Source of the DNA: an uncultured Eubacteriales bacterium
Lineage (GTDB): Bacteria > Bacillota > Clostridia > Oscillospirales > Acutalibacteraceae
NCBI GenBank assembly: GCA_900321665.1
Contig: ONWY01000036.1
Coordinates: forward strand, 1-16,970
Direction: 5' to 3'
Length of the DNA stretch: 16,970 bases
Below are positions 1 to 8,084 of the stretch, in pieces (position 1 is the stretch's first letter; each line of letters starts with the position of its first letter). The notes beneath the pieces are model-generated. The model searched no databases, was not told where the DNA came from, and saw nothing but the letters and a program-made list of their open reading frames with translations. The position numbers and the translations under genes are program-made.

Positions 1-42
1 ATTTCTCCATCTATTGACATTTACCATGAAAGGTTTGATACA

Positions 43-1350
43 ATGGCATTGATCACAAAGAAGCCGCGCGGCACGGAGGATGTGCTGCCGCGCGATAGCT
101 ACCGCTGGCAGTTTTTGGAGAATCTGTTCCGGGAGGAAGCGCGCGTGTTCGGCTATCAGGAGATGCGCACGCCGGTGTTTGAACACACCAACCTCTTTGA
201 GCGCGGCGTGGGCGACACCACCGACATCGTGCAAAAGGAGATGTACACCTTCCTGACCAAGGGCGGCGACAGCATCACCCTGCGTCCCGAGGGCACCGCG
301 GGCGCGGCGAGAGCCTTCCTCGAGCACGGTCTCCACAATGACCCGCTGCCCATCAAGGCGTATTACCTGACCTCCTGCTATCGCTACGAAAAGCCGCAGG
401 CGGGCAGATTGCGCGAGTTTCACCAATTCGGTGTAGAGTGCTTCGGCTCCAAGGAGCCGATTGCCGATGCGCGCTTGATTTTGTTGGCGCGCCGCATTTT
501 TGATGCCTTCGGCTTAGAGAATATTCGCCTCGAGCTTAACTCCATCGGCTGCCCGCATTGCCGCAAGCACTATTACGAAGCGCTCAGGGAGTATTTCGGT
601 GCGCACCGGCAGCAGCTGTGCGATACCTGCAAGGGCAGGCTCGAAAAGAACCCGATGCGCATTTTGGATTGCAAAAACCCCGCGTGCAAAAAGCTGGCGG
701 CGGGTGCCCCGGTGATTTTGGATTACCTGTGCGAGGAGTGCAAGGAGCACTTTGAAAAGGTAAAGGAGTATTTGGATATCAGCGATATCCCCTTTACGGT
801 CAACCCCCGCATCGTGCGCGGCTTGGATTATTACACCAAAACCGTGTTTGAGTTTGTGTGCGAGCAAATCGGCGCGCAGGGCACGGTGCTCGGCGGCGGC
901 AGGTACGACGGCTTGGTCGAGGAGCTCGGCGGAAAGAGCGTGCCGGCGCTCGGCTTCGGCATGGGGCTGGAGCGGTTGCTGATGGTGATGGAAGCAAGCG
1001 GCTACCAATTTGGCGGAGATACGGCACCGTATATCTATTTTTGCAATATCGGCGACAACGCGCTGAAGGTGGCGCTGAGCTTGTGTGATGAGCTGTTGGC
1101 AGACGGTATCGCCGCTTCCCTGGATATGATGGGCAGAAGCTTAAAAGCGCAGATGAAATATGCCAACAAAATCGGCGCAATGTTTACAGCCGTTATCGGT
1201 GATGATGATATTGAAAACGGTATTATTAAAATTAAGAATATGCAAACAGGCGAAGTGAGCGAGAGCGATTTTATGAACTTTGCCGAGAATTTTGAAAATC
1301 TTATCATTCAAAGCACATTGAGTGAATACGAGGGAGAAGACAATGGCTGA
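43..1350 (+). CDS. hisS: Histidyl-tRNA synthetase
   Basis: Cytoplasmic class II aminoacyl-tRNA synthetase that charges tRNA-His using ATP and histidine. The 435-residue length fits bacterial HisRS. The N-terminal PRGTEDVLP signature lies at residues 8-16. Motif 2 (TSCYRYEKPQAGR) starts at about residue 110, the histidine-specific motif RGLDYY is at 259-264, the GGGRYDG segment starts at 284, and motif 3 (GFGMGLER) is at 304-311. The cysteine-containing insertion between residues about 175 and 235 is usual in Gram-positive HisRS. The last ~100 residues are the anticodon-binding domain. The ATG at 43 is chosen because PRGTEDVLP begins seven residues later and no nearer start exists; an AAAGG at 29-33 is a modest ribosome binding site. 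The stop overlaps the aspS start by eight bases, so the two genes are co-translated. Regulatory DNA (possibly a T-box) would lie upstream of the window. Confidence 0.98.
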   Translation: MALITKKPRGTEDVLPRDSYRWQFLENLFREEARVFGYQEMRTPVFEHTNLFERGVGDTTDIVQKEMYTFLTKGGDSITLRPEGTAGAARAFLEHGLHNDPLPIKAYYLTSCYRYEKPQAGRLREFHQFGVECFGSKEPIADARLILLARRIFDAFGLENIRLELNSIGCPHCRKHYYEALREYFGAHRQQLCDTCKGRLEKNPMRILDCKNPACKKLAAGAPVILDYLCEECKEHFEKVKEYLDISDIPFTVNPRIVRGLDYYTKTVFEFVCEQIGAQGTVLGGGRYDGLVEELGGKSVPALGFGMGLERLLMVMEASGYQFGGDTAPYIYFCNIGDNALKVALSLCDELLADGIAASLDMMGRSLKAQMKYANKIGAMFTAVIGDDDIENGIIKIKNMQTGEVSESDFMNFAENFENLIIQSTLSEYEGEDNG

Positions 1351-3136
1351 TAACTTAAACGGATTAAAAAGAACCCATTTTTGCGGCGCACTGCGCGCGG
1401 AGAATATCGGGCAGAGCGTAACGCTTTACGGCTGGGCAGGCAAGCAAAGAGACCTCGGCTCTCTTGTGTTTATCGACCTGCGCGACAGAACCGGCATTAC
1501 CCAGCTTGCGTTTGATGAGAATACCGCCCCGGAGGTTTTCAAAAAAGCGCAAGGCGTGAAAAGCGAATATGTTTTGGCAGCGAAGGGAACGGTCAGGGAG
1601 AGAAGCAGCAAAAATAAGGAAATCCCCACCGGCGAGATTGAAATCGATGTGGAGGATTTGCGCGTGCTTTCCAAGAGCGAAACCCCGCCCTTTGCCATTG
1701 ATGATAATTGCAATACCGCGGAGCTTGGCAGACTGACCCACCGCTATTTGGATTTGCGCCGCCCGGTGCTGCAAAAGAATATGTACATGCGCCACCGCAT
1801 AGCGCAAATTGCCAGAGAGTATTTTTATGCCAACGATTTTATTGAAATCGAAACGCCGATGATGATAAAATCCACCCCCGAGGGAGCGAGAGATTATGTG
1901 GTGCCTTCGCGCATCCACGCGGGAAAATTCTATGCGCTGCCGCAATCCCCGCAAATCTACAAGCAGCTTTGCATGATAGCCGGCTTCGACCGCTATATTC
2001 AGCTTGCGCGCTGCTTCCGTGATGAGGATTTGCGCGCTGACCGCCAGCCCGAGTTCACTCAAATCGATTTGGAGATGAGCTTTGTGGAATTAGAGGATAT
2101 TATGCACATGGCGGAGGGCTTTATTGTAAAGCTGATGCGCGAAACGCTCGGTGTGGAAATCCCCGCGCCATTGCCGCGCATGACCTTTGAGCAGGCGATG
2201 AACCGCTACGGCTCCGATAAGCCGGATACGCGCTTTGAAATGCTCATTGAGGACATTTCGCAGTGGGCGGAGCAAACCGATTTTGTCGTATTCCAAAACG
2301 CGCTTGCCGAGGGCGGCGCCGTGAAGGCGATTGTGGCAAAAAATGCCGCTGCCGCCTACACCAGAAAGAAGATTGATAAGCTGACCGAGCACGCAAAGGG
2401 CATCGGCGCAAAAGGGCTTGCCTATGTGCGCTGGGCAGAGGCAGAGCCGAGCTGCTCGTTTAAGAAATTCTTGAAAGAGGGCGAGCTCGAGCAGCTGCTA
2501 AAGGCGCTTGGCGCCGCGCAGGGAGACTGCGTATTTATTGTCAGCGACAAGACAAGGAAAGCGCTGAGCATCATGGGCGCGCTGAGGCTGTTGGTTGCCA
2601 AGGAGCTGGATATCATCCCCGCAGGCAAGTGGAATTACCTGTGGATTACCGAAATGCCCTTCTTCGAGCAGGATGAGGAGAGCGGCGAATGGGTTGCCGC
2701 CCACCACCCCTTTACCATGCCGATGGAGGAAAGCATCCCTTATCTTGACAGCGACAAATCCAAGGTAAAGGCACAGGCGTTTGATTTGGTGCTCAACGGC
2801 ACGGAGTTATCCTCCGGCTCGATGAGAATTACCGATTGCGCACTGCAAACCAAAATGTTTGAGCTGCTCGGTATGGAACAGGAGGAAATTGATGCGAAGT
2901 TCGGCTTCTTAGTGGATGCCTACCACTATGCGGCACCGCCGCACGGCGGCATGGGCATCGGACTTGACCGCCTGGCAATGCTCATTTGCGGCACGGAGTC
3001 TTTGAGAGATGTGGTCGCCTTCCCGAAGGTGCAAAATGCGAGCGAACCGATGAGCGGAGCGCCGTCGTTTATTGACAGCGAGCAGCTCGAGGAATTGAAC
3101 ATTGCGGTTACCGAAAAAGGGAAAGCGGACAATTAA
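1343..3136 (+). CDS. aspS: Aspartyl-tRNA synthetase
   Basis: Class II synthetase that charges tRNA-Asp; 597 residues from the ATG at 1343, the usual bacterial length (about 590). An N-terminal OB-fold anticodon-binding domain (about residues 10-105, with GWAGKQRDLG and FIDLRDRTG) is followed by the catalytic core. Motif 2 reads RCFRDEDLRADRQPEFTQID from residue 223. The bacterial GAD insertion covers roughly 285-420, and motif 3 (GIGLDRLAML) starts at about 538. A GTG at 1322 in the same frame would add seven residues, but the ATG at 1343 has a GAGGGAG ribosome binding site at 1330-1336 and yields the expected N-terminus. It overlaps the hisS stop (ATGGCTGA), indicating coupled translation. 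Whether it discriminates tRNA-Asp from tRNA-Asn cannot be told from the sequence. No terminator hairpin follows it directly; the next gene has its own promoter. Confidence 0.98.
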   Translation: MADNLNGLKRTHFCGALRAENIGQSVTLYGWAGKQRDLGSLVFIDLRDRTGITQLAFDENTAPEVFKKAQGVKSEYVLAAKGTVRERSSKNKEIPTGEIEIDVEDLRVLSKSETPPFAIDDNCNTAELGRLTHRYLDLRRPVLQKNMYMRHRIAQIAREYFYANDFIEIETPMMIKSTPEGARDYVVPSRIHAGKFYALPQSPQIYKQLCMIAGFDRYIQLARCFRDEDLRADRQPEFTQIDLEMSFVELEDIMHMAEGFIVKLMRETLGVEIPAPLPRMTFEQAMNRYGSDKPDTRFEMLIEDISQWAEQTDFVVFQNALAEGGAVKAIVAKNAAAAYTRKKIDKLTEHAKGIGAKGLAYVRWAEAEPSCSFKKFLKEGELEQLLKALGAAQGDCVFIVSDKTRKALSIMGALRLLVAKELDIIPAGKWNYLWITEMPFFEQDEESGEWVAAHHPFTMPMEESIPYLDSDKSKVKAQAFDLVLNGTELSSGSMRITDCALQTKMFELLGMEQEEIDAKFGFLVDAYHYAAPPHGGMGIGLDRLAMLICGTESLRDVVAFPKVQNASEPMSGAPSFIDSEQLEELNIAVTEKGKADN

Positions 3137-3139
3137 CGG

Positions 3140-3168
3140 TTGCAAAAAGAGAGCAACTATATTATAAT
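3140..3168 (+). promoter_or_regulatory. Sigma-A type promoter for the lipoprotein gene
   Basis: TTGCAA at 3140-3145 and a perfect TATAAT at 3163-3168 are separated by 17 bases, 36 bases upstream of the ATG at 3204. The promoter lies just after the aspS stop, so the lipoprotein gene can be transcribed independently of hisS-aspS. The same -35 hexamer, spacing and -10 recur at 16252-16280. Confidence 0.65.
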
Positions 3169-3203
3169 TAATACATATTATTTTGGCGTGTGGAGAGAAA
3201 AAT

Positions 3204-3776
3204 ATGAAAAAAACAGCTATTGCAATTTTACTCGTGCTCACCCTGGCTTTCAGCCTTTGTGCGTGCGGTTCAAAGGAAAAGGTGAAGGAATATAACTCGA
3301 AGGAGGATTTTGCCGAATTAGGGCTTTCGCTGAATGCACCGCAGGGCGCGGAGGGTCAAAAGTATGCGGTTGTGGAGTCCTCTGCCAACGGCGAGGATAT
3401 CAACATCGCGCAAATCAGCTACACGTATAACGGCATCAGCTGCATTTTGAGAAGTGCGAATGTGGCGGAGCATAATATCTCCGGTTTTGATGAAAACAAG
3501 GCGCAAAGCGAGGAGCAGTATGATTTGAATATCGAGGGCTTCTCTTCACAAATTCGCATTATGCAAATTGACGGCAAGTATGTGGCAATATGGACCTTGG
3601 GCGATTATTCCTATTCCCTGTGCGCCGAGACGGAGGACACCTTAGCGGCAACCTCTTGCGCCATGGATGCGGCAAATGCCAATGTGCCCGCAACAGGTGC
3701 GCCGACCACGCAGGCGGCACAAAGCAACCCGAGCGAGCAAAGCCCTGCGGCACAGACCTCGCAAGCAGCATATTAA
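3204..3776 (+). CDS. Small secreted lipoprotein, function unknown
   Basis: Predicted 190-residue membrane-anchored lipoprotein. A lysine start and hydrophobic stretch (residues 2-18) lead to a lipobox-like Leu-Cys-Ala-Cys at 18-21 followed by GS, as expected for signal peptidase II processing and lipidation of Cys21. The ATG at 3204 is preferred over an in-frame TTG at 3183 because it starts exactly at the signal peptide and has GGAGAG at 3191-3196. The mature part (about residues 30-150) alternates strands, with YTYNGISCILR near the middle and WTLGDYSYSL near the end. That pattern resembles DUF4367-type lipoproteins, but this is a weak pattern match. The last ~35 residues are low-complexity Ala/Thr/Pro/Gln/Ser, probably an extended tail. 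It has its own promoter and terminator, so it is likely monocistronic. No enzymatic motif was seen. Confidence 0.8.
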   Translation: MKKTAIAILLVLTLAFSLCACGSKEKVKEYNSKEDFAELGLSLNAPQGAEGQKYAVVESSANGEDINIAQISYTYNGISCILRSANVAEHNISGFDENKAQSEEQYDLNIEGFSSQIRIMQIDGKYVAIWTLGDYSYSLCAETEDTLAATSCAMDAANANVPATGAPTTQAAQSNPSEQSPAAQTSQAAY

Positions 3777-3788
3777 TAAGGATAAGAG

Positions 3789-3853
3789 AAAAAGCGGTCT
3801 CTCAAGGGGCGCCCTCAATAAAGAGGTGCCCCAAGCGAGAGTCCGCTTTTTTT
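3789..3853 (+). terminator. Large three-tier intrinsic terminator, probably bidirectional
   Basis: A long hairpin. The outer stem is AAAAAGCGG (3789-3797) with CCGCTTTTT (3843-3851), then CTCTC/GAGAG, then GGGGC/GCCCC and CCTC/GAGG around an AATAAA loop. It ends in a run of seven T on the plus strand and begins with five A, which would give a T run on the minus strand. It follows the lipoprotein stop by 12 bases and isolates it from the GntR operon. Confidence 0.85.
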
Positions 3854-3871
3854 GATGTAACCGAATTGTTA

Positions 3872-3900
3872 TTGACAAAAAAATAGAGGAATGATATAGT
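3872..3900 (+). promoter_or_regulatory. Near-consensus sigma-A promoter of the GntR-ABC operon
   Basis: A perfect -35 TTGACA at 3872-3877 and TATAGT at 3895-3900 are separated by 17 bases. This is the strongest promoter match in the window. The expected start of transcription is about 3907, immediately before the inverted repeat at 3912-3934, so a bound repressor would block it. Confidence 0.85.
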
Positions 3901-3911
3901 AAGGACAGAAG

Positions 3912-3934
3912 CTGTACTACTTAGAGCAGTACAG
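3912..3934. promoter_or_regulatory. Inverted-repeat operator, likely bound by the downstream GntR repressor
   Basis: CTGTACT (3912-3918) and AGTACAG (3928-3934) form a perfect 7-bp inverted repeat with a 9-base spacer. It sits from about +6 to +28 relative to the predicted start and 19 bases before the GntR start codon. Each arm holds GTAC, in line with the GT...AC half-sites common for GntR-family dimers. Autoregulation is an inference from position. Confidence 0.7.
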
Positions 3935-3952
3935 TTAAGAGAGGGAGAAAAA

Positions 3953-4330
3953 ATGTTTCGATTAAATACAGCTGCCGGGGAACCGATGTTTGAGCAAATA
4001 GAGCAGATGATTGCAAAATATGTTTGCATGGGCGCGTTGGAGGCGCACGAGCAGCTTCCCTCGGTGCGCGCGATGGCGGCTGAGTTGGGCATTAACCCGA
4101 ACACCGTGGCAAAAAGCTACAAGAGCCTGGAAGCGCACGGCATCATTTACACCATCCCGGGCAAGGGCGCCTTTATTGCCGCAAATGACAGTGCCAAAGC
4201 CTTTTTTGCTCGCAAGAGCCTCGCGGCATTTCGGCAAGCGGTTTCCGAGGCAAAGCTCGCGCACATAGAAGAAGCCGCGCTCGTGCAAGAGCTACGGCAA
4301 ATTTACAAAGGAGAGCAAAAGAATGATTGA
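3953..4330 (+). CDS. GntR-family (YtrA-type) transcriptional repressor
   Basis: 125-residue DNA-binding regulator. Residues about 8-72 form the GntR winged helix-turn-helix: FEQIEQMIA, then the QLPSVRAMAAELGINPNTV recognition region, then the YKSLEAHGII wing with the GKGAF turn. Only about 50 residues follow, too few for the effector domains of FadR or HutC regulators but typical of the short YtrA subfamily, which usually sits at the head of ABC-transporter operons and represses them. The start has GAGGGAG at 3941-3947. Its stop overlaps the ATPase start by eight bases. The operator-like repeat just upstream suggests it represses its own operon; the inducing signal is unknown, but in related systems it is often cell-envelope stress or antimicrobial peptides. 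Confidence 0.92.
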   Translation: MFRLNTAAGEPMFEQIEQMIAKYVCMGALEAHEQLPSVRAMAAELGINPNTVAKSYKSLEAHGIIYTIPGKGAFIAANDSAKAFFARKSLAAFRQAVSEAKLAHIEEAALVQELRQIYKGEQKND

Positions 4331-5234
4331 GTTAAAACAGCTGACAAAAACCTTTGAAGCAACCACTGCCTTGAATCACATTTCTCTTTGCGTGAAGGAA
4401 GGCTCCATTGTAGGCTTGGTCGGCTCTAACGGAGCCGGGAAGTCGACACTGCTGCGCATTTTGGCGGGCATTTACGCGGCGGATGCCGGGCAGGTGCTGT
4501 TTGACGGCGCGCCGGTATTCGAGAACAGCGCGGTAAAAAGCAATCTCATCTTTATTTCGGACACACCGTATTTTTCCTCCGGGGCAACGCTGCGCAGCCT
4601 TGCGCACCAATACAAAGCGCTGTATCCCGGTTGGCAGGACAGCTCCTTTGCACAATTAAAAAGCTTTTTTCCGTTGTCGGAGAGCATGAGAATTGCGCAA
4701 ATGAGCAAGGGCATGCAGCGCCAGGCTGCGCTGATTCTCGGGCTTTCGACAAATCCGAAATATATTTTGCTTGATGAAATATTTGACGGGCTCGACCCTG
4801 TTGTGCGAGAGGTCGTTAAAAAAATACTGATTTCCTTTGTCAGCGATTGCGGCGCCTCGGTCATTATCGCTTCCCATAATTTGCGGGAATTGGAGGATGT
4901 GTGCGATAACATTTGCCTGCTCCATTCCGGCGGTATTATTGCCGATTCCGATGTGGAGAACCTCAAGCTGAATTTGACGAAAGTACACTTGATTTTGGAT
5001 GACCCGACGCTTATCGGCGCCATTGAGCAAAATTTGCAAGTGTTAAAAATGAATCAAAAAGGTAAAATATATGAGCTGACCTTTCGCGGTAACCGCGATG
5101 AAATACTTGCCTACCTGCGCTCGCTCAATCCTGTCTTTATGGAATTGCTTTCTCTTAGTTTGGAAGAAGTCTTTATCAACGAAATGGAGGTGAACGGATA
5201 TGAAATTGGTGAAATCTTTGGTGAGGACCGATAA
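4323..5234 (+). CDS. ABC transporter ATP-binding protein
   Basis: 303-residue cytoplasmic ATPase that should power the membrane protein encoded next. Walker A GSNGAGKST is at residues 34-42. The signature helix is the variant MSKGMQRQ at 127-134 instead of LSGGQ. Walker B YILLDE is at 147-152, followed by the D-loop region DGLDP, and the switch histidine is His185 in ASHN. The SKGM signature is common in ATPases partnered with ABC-2 type exporters and YtrB-like proteins. The C-terminal ~90 residues form the accessory domain seen in drug or antibiotic exporters. The start overlaps the GntR stop, with AAAGGAGAG at 4307-4315. The end overlaps the permease gene by 35 bases, so all three proteins are translationally coupled. 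The substrate is not predictable from the sequence. Confidence 0.94.
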   Translation: MIELKQLTKTFEATTALNHISLCVKEGSIVGLVGSNGAGKSTLLRILAGIYAADAGQVLFDGAPVFENSAVKSNLIFISDTPYFSSGATLRSLAHQYKALYPGWQDSSFAQLKSFFPLSESMRIAQMSKGMQRQAALILGLSTNPKYILLDEIFDGLDPVVREVVKKILISFVSDCGASVIIASHNLRELEDVCDNICLLHSGGIIADSDVENLKLNLTKVHLILDDPTLIGAIEQNLQVLKMNQKGKIYELTFRGNRDEILAYLRSLNPVFMELLSLSLEEVFINEMEVNGYEIGEIFGEDR

Positions 5235-7464
5235 AAATGTGAAGAGCAGTATCAAAATTGAGCTGCGAAACAATTTGTTTTTTCTGCTTTTTGTCCCTCT
5301 TGCGGCGCTTGCGCTCTGTGTCGGCAGCTGTTTCTTGGTAAGCGGTTTCTACTTTGAAGCAGAAGCAACACTGGCTTTCACAGATTACACCGTGGAAGAA
5401 ATCTCTTCGTTTGTCCCCGCTTTGCTCGGACTGTTCGGCACAGGCATGGCGGCAATTATGGCATATAAGAATTATCGCTTTTTATACAACCGCCGAAAAG
5501 TGGATTTCTATGCAGCTTTTCCGGTCAGCCGCAATACGCAGATTTTTTCAAAGTCCGTTGTTTCTTTGTTAAGCATCGTGTTATCTTTTGTCGTAAGCAC
5601 TGCCTTCCCTTTTTTCTTCAGGCTGTTTTTGCGCTTGCGCGGGATTCCTATCAATTTTAACAAAACTGAGCTCGTGCTCAGCAGCCTTGTTACGATGTTG
5701 AGTGTCATCGCCTCCTATTTTCTTTTTCAACTGATTGCCGTTTGTGCGGGAAGGGGCTGGCATTACCTCTTATTACTTGCTTTAAGTGCTTTTGCGGATG
5801 ACGGTCTATCCCTTGTTTTCCGCCTTCCCTCCGAGCAAATTTCCGGATTGGGCATGAAATCGGCTTCACTGGCGAGCGCCTTTTTACCCGCGTATGCGAT
5901 TGCGTTTGTTCCGTCGCCATACGGTATCGGCTACGGCACCGTTGCCTGCGGGCTTGTGGCGGTGTGCGTGTTATTGTATTTTTTAGGTGTTTATCATTAC
6001 GGCAAGCGCCCGCATGAGTGTGCGCAATCTTCTTTAAGTACCCCGTTTATTGTGGCATTTTTAGGCGGCGGCACCGCGATGAGCTTGTTTGCCATTTTAA
6101 AAACGCCGCGAGATTTTCTTATCAATATCCTCATTGGTGTAGGTGCCGGTTTCGTGCTGTTTGTGTTGCTTTGCCTGATTTTTTATAAAAAGGCTTTTAA
6201 AAAAATCTTTTTGGTGGAGTACGGTATTCTCAGCGCCTGTATGATATTGTTGGTTGCGGTATGCGGCACCAACGGCTTTGGCTGGAGCAATCGCCTGCCT
6301 GCCGTAGAGCAGGTTGAGTATGTAACCGTGAAAGATATGGTCTATTTGGAAACGCCTTCCGATTCGCTGCTAACGCATGGCGACTATTTCTTACAAACAT
6401 ATGATGCCTATGTTAGTGATGGTGAATATGGTTATTACACCGAAGAAGAGGAACAGGCATTTACACTCGCACAAAAGGAATCCGTGCAAACCGTGATGTC
6501 GGTCAATCGCATGGCAAACGAGGAATTCCGCTTGAGAAATACGCAGGATAATACATCTACCCTTCTCTTTGAGTACCACCTCAAGGGCGGCGGCGTACGC
6601 ACGCGCCACCTGTATTATTCTTCGTGGACAGAGGAGGATATTACATATTTTGAGCGCATTGCTGCTTTAAAAGAGGCGAGAGAATCTCTGCTCAAAAAAT
6701 ATGATTTGAAAAAATATTCACCTGTAATTTCTTTTGGTGATTTGACGGGGAGCGCCAAAATGCGCATCAACGATGATGCCATGCTCGAGGACATTTACAC
6801 CGAATATCTTGCAATGACTTATGACCAAGCCCTGCTCGCAAGCAATGCCAATATTGACAATATGCACCTTTCGATAGCGTTTACACCGCGCTCTCAACAG
6901 CCGCCGAAGGATGTTGAGAATGAGTGGTACGGCAACTCATATAATGATTGGGTTGAAGATGGTAAATATAAGAAAAATATCACATTTTCTCTTTTACCCT
7001 CCTGCAAGAAGAGCTTGAAGCACTGTTTGCGGCTAAACGGTATCAGCGGCTTTGCTTCGCTTGAAGAGGTGCGTGCCGAGAATGTGGACACGGTATATAA
7101 AGTCGCATTGGAACCGGATTATTATGCGCCGTTTTGGTTCTCCGAGGAAACCTCGCAGGTAAATGAGGATGTTTTTTGGCTCGGCGTAAAAAAGGCGCGC
7201 AATGAAAATGTTTTTGGCAGATATTGCCTGAGCGGCGGGGAGGGCGGCATTTCCTATCCTGTTGAGAAAAAAGAGGATAGCAAAACCCTGCAAACGATAC
7301 TTAGACAAATCGACACTTCCGCTTCCCCTCAAATAGACGATAACTATCAATCAAACTACGCGATTTATTTTCTTTTGGACGATGGAAGAATAACACCACT
7401 CTATTTTATTAAAGGAGCACCTCTTTTATTTGCCGAAAGGGAAGAAACGGAAATGGAATATTAA
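5200..7464 (+). CDS. ABC-2-like permease with large extracytoplasmic C-terminal domain
   Basis: 754-residue membrane partner of the ATPase. Hydrophobic stretches near residues 27-50, 70-90, 115-142, 155-180, 240-265, 282-300, 305-330 and 338-358 suggest about eight to ten membrane helices. The remaining ~385 residues (about 370-754) have no membrane segment, are rich in acidic and aromatic residues and probably lie outside the cell. This arrangement resembles Bacillota permeases annotated with a DUF6449-like C-terminal domain beside YtrA regulators; that family name is from memory and unverified. GGAGG at 5186-5190 precedes the ATG at 5200, inside the ATPase gene. As the only permease gene in the operon it would act as a homodimer. 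Bacitracin-like peptide export or envelope-stress relief is a reasonable but untested role. Confidence 0.87.
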   Translation: MKLVKSLVRTDKNVKSSIKIELRNNLFFLLFVPLAALALCVGSCFLVSGFYFEAEATLAFTDYTVEEISSFVPALLGLFGTGMAAIMAYKNYRFLYNRRKVDFYAAFPVSRNTQIFSKSVVSLLSIVLSFVVSTAFPFFFRLFLRLRGIPINFNKTELVLSSLVTMLSVIASYFLFQLIAVCAGRGWHYLLLLALSAFADDGLSLVFRLPSEQISGLGMKSASLASAFLPAYAIAFVPSPYGIGYGTVACGLVAVCVLLYFLGVYHYGKRPHECAQSSLSTPFIVAFLGGGTAMSLFAILKTPRDFLINILIGVGAGFVLFVLLCLIFYKKAFKKIFLVEYGILSACMILLVAVCGTNGFGWSNRLPAVEQVEYVTVKDMVYLETPSDSLLTHGDYFLQTYDAYVSDGEYGYYTEEEEQAFTLAQKESVQTVMSVNRMANEEFRLRNTQDNTSTLLFEYHLKGGGVRTRHLYYSSWTEEDITYFERIAALKEARESLLKKYDLKKYSPVISFGDLTGSAKMRINDDAMLEDIYTEYLAMTYDQALLASNANIDNMHLSIAFTPRSQQPPKDVENEWYGNSYNDWVEDGKYKKNITFSLLPSCKKSLKHCLRLNGISGFASLEEVRAENVDTVYKVALEPDYYAPFWFSEETSQVNEDVFWLGVKKARNENVFGRYCLSGGEGGISYPVEKKEDSKTLQTILRQIDTSASPQIDDNYQSNYAIYFLLDDGRITPLYFIKGAPLLFAEREETEMEY

Positions 7465-7468
7465 AAAA

Positions 7469-7498
7469 CAGGCTGCTTGGGGAATCCCGAGCAGCCTG
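7469..7498. terminator. Bidirectional terminator between convergent genes
   Basis: CAGGCTGCT (7469-7477) pairs perfectly with AGCAGCCTG (7490-7498). The stem is extended by a T-G wobble and three G-C pairs around a GAAT tetraloop. Six A directly before the stem give a T tract on the minus strand, fitting termination of the flavin-reductase gene. On the plus strand it is followed by a T-rich but interrupted tract and closes the permease operon. Confidence 0.85.
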
Positions 7499-7535
7499 CT
7501 TGCTTGTTTGCTTGTTATTGATTGTTTCTCCGCTT

Positions 7536-8039
7536 TTATTCTTTTTCCAAAACCTTCATAATTTCGCCCACAAAAACCTTGTGATAATCGCTTTCGGGGT
7601 AGCAGCGGGAGATAACCGTTTTATCCGTTATGCGGGCGGGGTCGATTTCGCTAACGGCGATTTTTTTGCAAATGAGCACAAGCTTAGCTTCTTCGTAATA
7701 AACCGTGCCGTCGGAATAAACAGGCGTTAAGCCGGTTTCCTTGATTTTGTCGTAATCCCTGCCGCTTTTCGAGCCGCAGAAGGAAAGCGCCTGCTTTTGC
7801 CCGGTGCCGAAAAAGCAAAGCGCAAAGGTGTCGTTTTGCTCCACAAATTCCAAGGTGTAGCGCTGCGGGCGAATGAAGCACACTGCCACATCGCGAAACC
7901 ACAGCTCGCCCGTTAAGCCCCAAGAGGCGGTCATCATATTCGATTTGCTCTTGTCTCCGGCGGAGATGAGCATCCACTCATCGGAAATTGCCTTGACCAG
8001 ATTCTTTTTGACATCTCTGATATCGATTTCAATAAACAT
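7536..8039 (-). CDS. Flavin reductase-like (FMN-binding split-barrel) protein
   Basis: 167-residue cytoplasmic protein resembling the flavin reductase-like domain family, whose members bind FMN in a split beta-barrel dimer and often reduce flavin with NAD(P)H. Supporting segments are the N-terminal DEWMLISAGDK, the NMMTASWG stretch typical of the FMN-phosphate region (about residues 34-41), VCFIRPQRYTLEFVE (about 53-67), and the C-terminal VFVGEIMKV strand. The start is ATG with an AAAGGG ribosome binding site upstream on the minus strand (complement of 8048-8053). A TATAAT lies at complement 8085-8090 with a weak TTGCAT 18 bases upstream of it. It is transcribed alone, towards the permease operon and away from the dockerin gene. 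The electron acceptor cannot be deduced. Confidence 0.86.
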   Translation of the reverse strand: MFIEIDIRDVKKNLVKAISDEWMLISAGDKSKSNMMTASWGLTGELWFRDVAVCFIRPQRYTLEFVEQNDTFALCFFGTGQKQALSFCGSKSGRDYDKIKETGLTPVYSDGTVYYEEAKLVLICKKIAVSEIDPARITDKTVISRCYPESDYHKVFVGEIMKVLEKE

Positions 8040-8084
8040 ATTTTCAACCCTTTCTCTCAGCGGTGCGCATTTTGCCGATAATTA

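Noticed and set aside
14..44. TTGACA at 14-19 as the -35 of a hisS promoter
   Set aside because: With 17 or 19 bases of spacing the -10 (GATACA or TACAAT) would touch or overlap the hisS start codon, putting the transcript start inside the gene. No other start fits the conserved N-terminus, so the match is probably chance.
560..755. Cysteine pairs in HisRS as a fused zinc finger
   Set aside because: The CPHC, CDTC and CEEC spacing is the normal insertion of many Gram-positive HisRS proteins, not an added domain.
514..1008. 164-codon minus-strand open frame inside hisS
   Set aside because: The composition is a shadow of the HisRS frame (Ala/His/Arg-rich, no domain), with no separate promoter or ribosome binding site.
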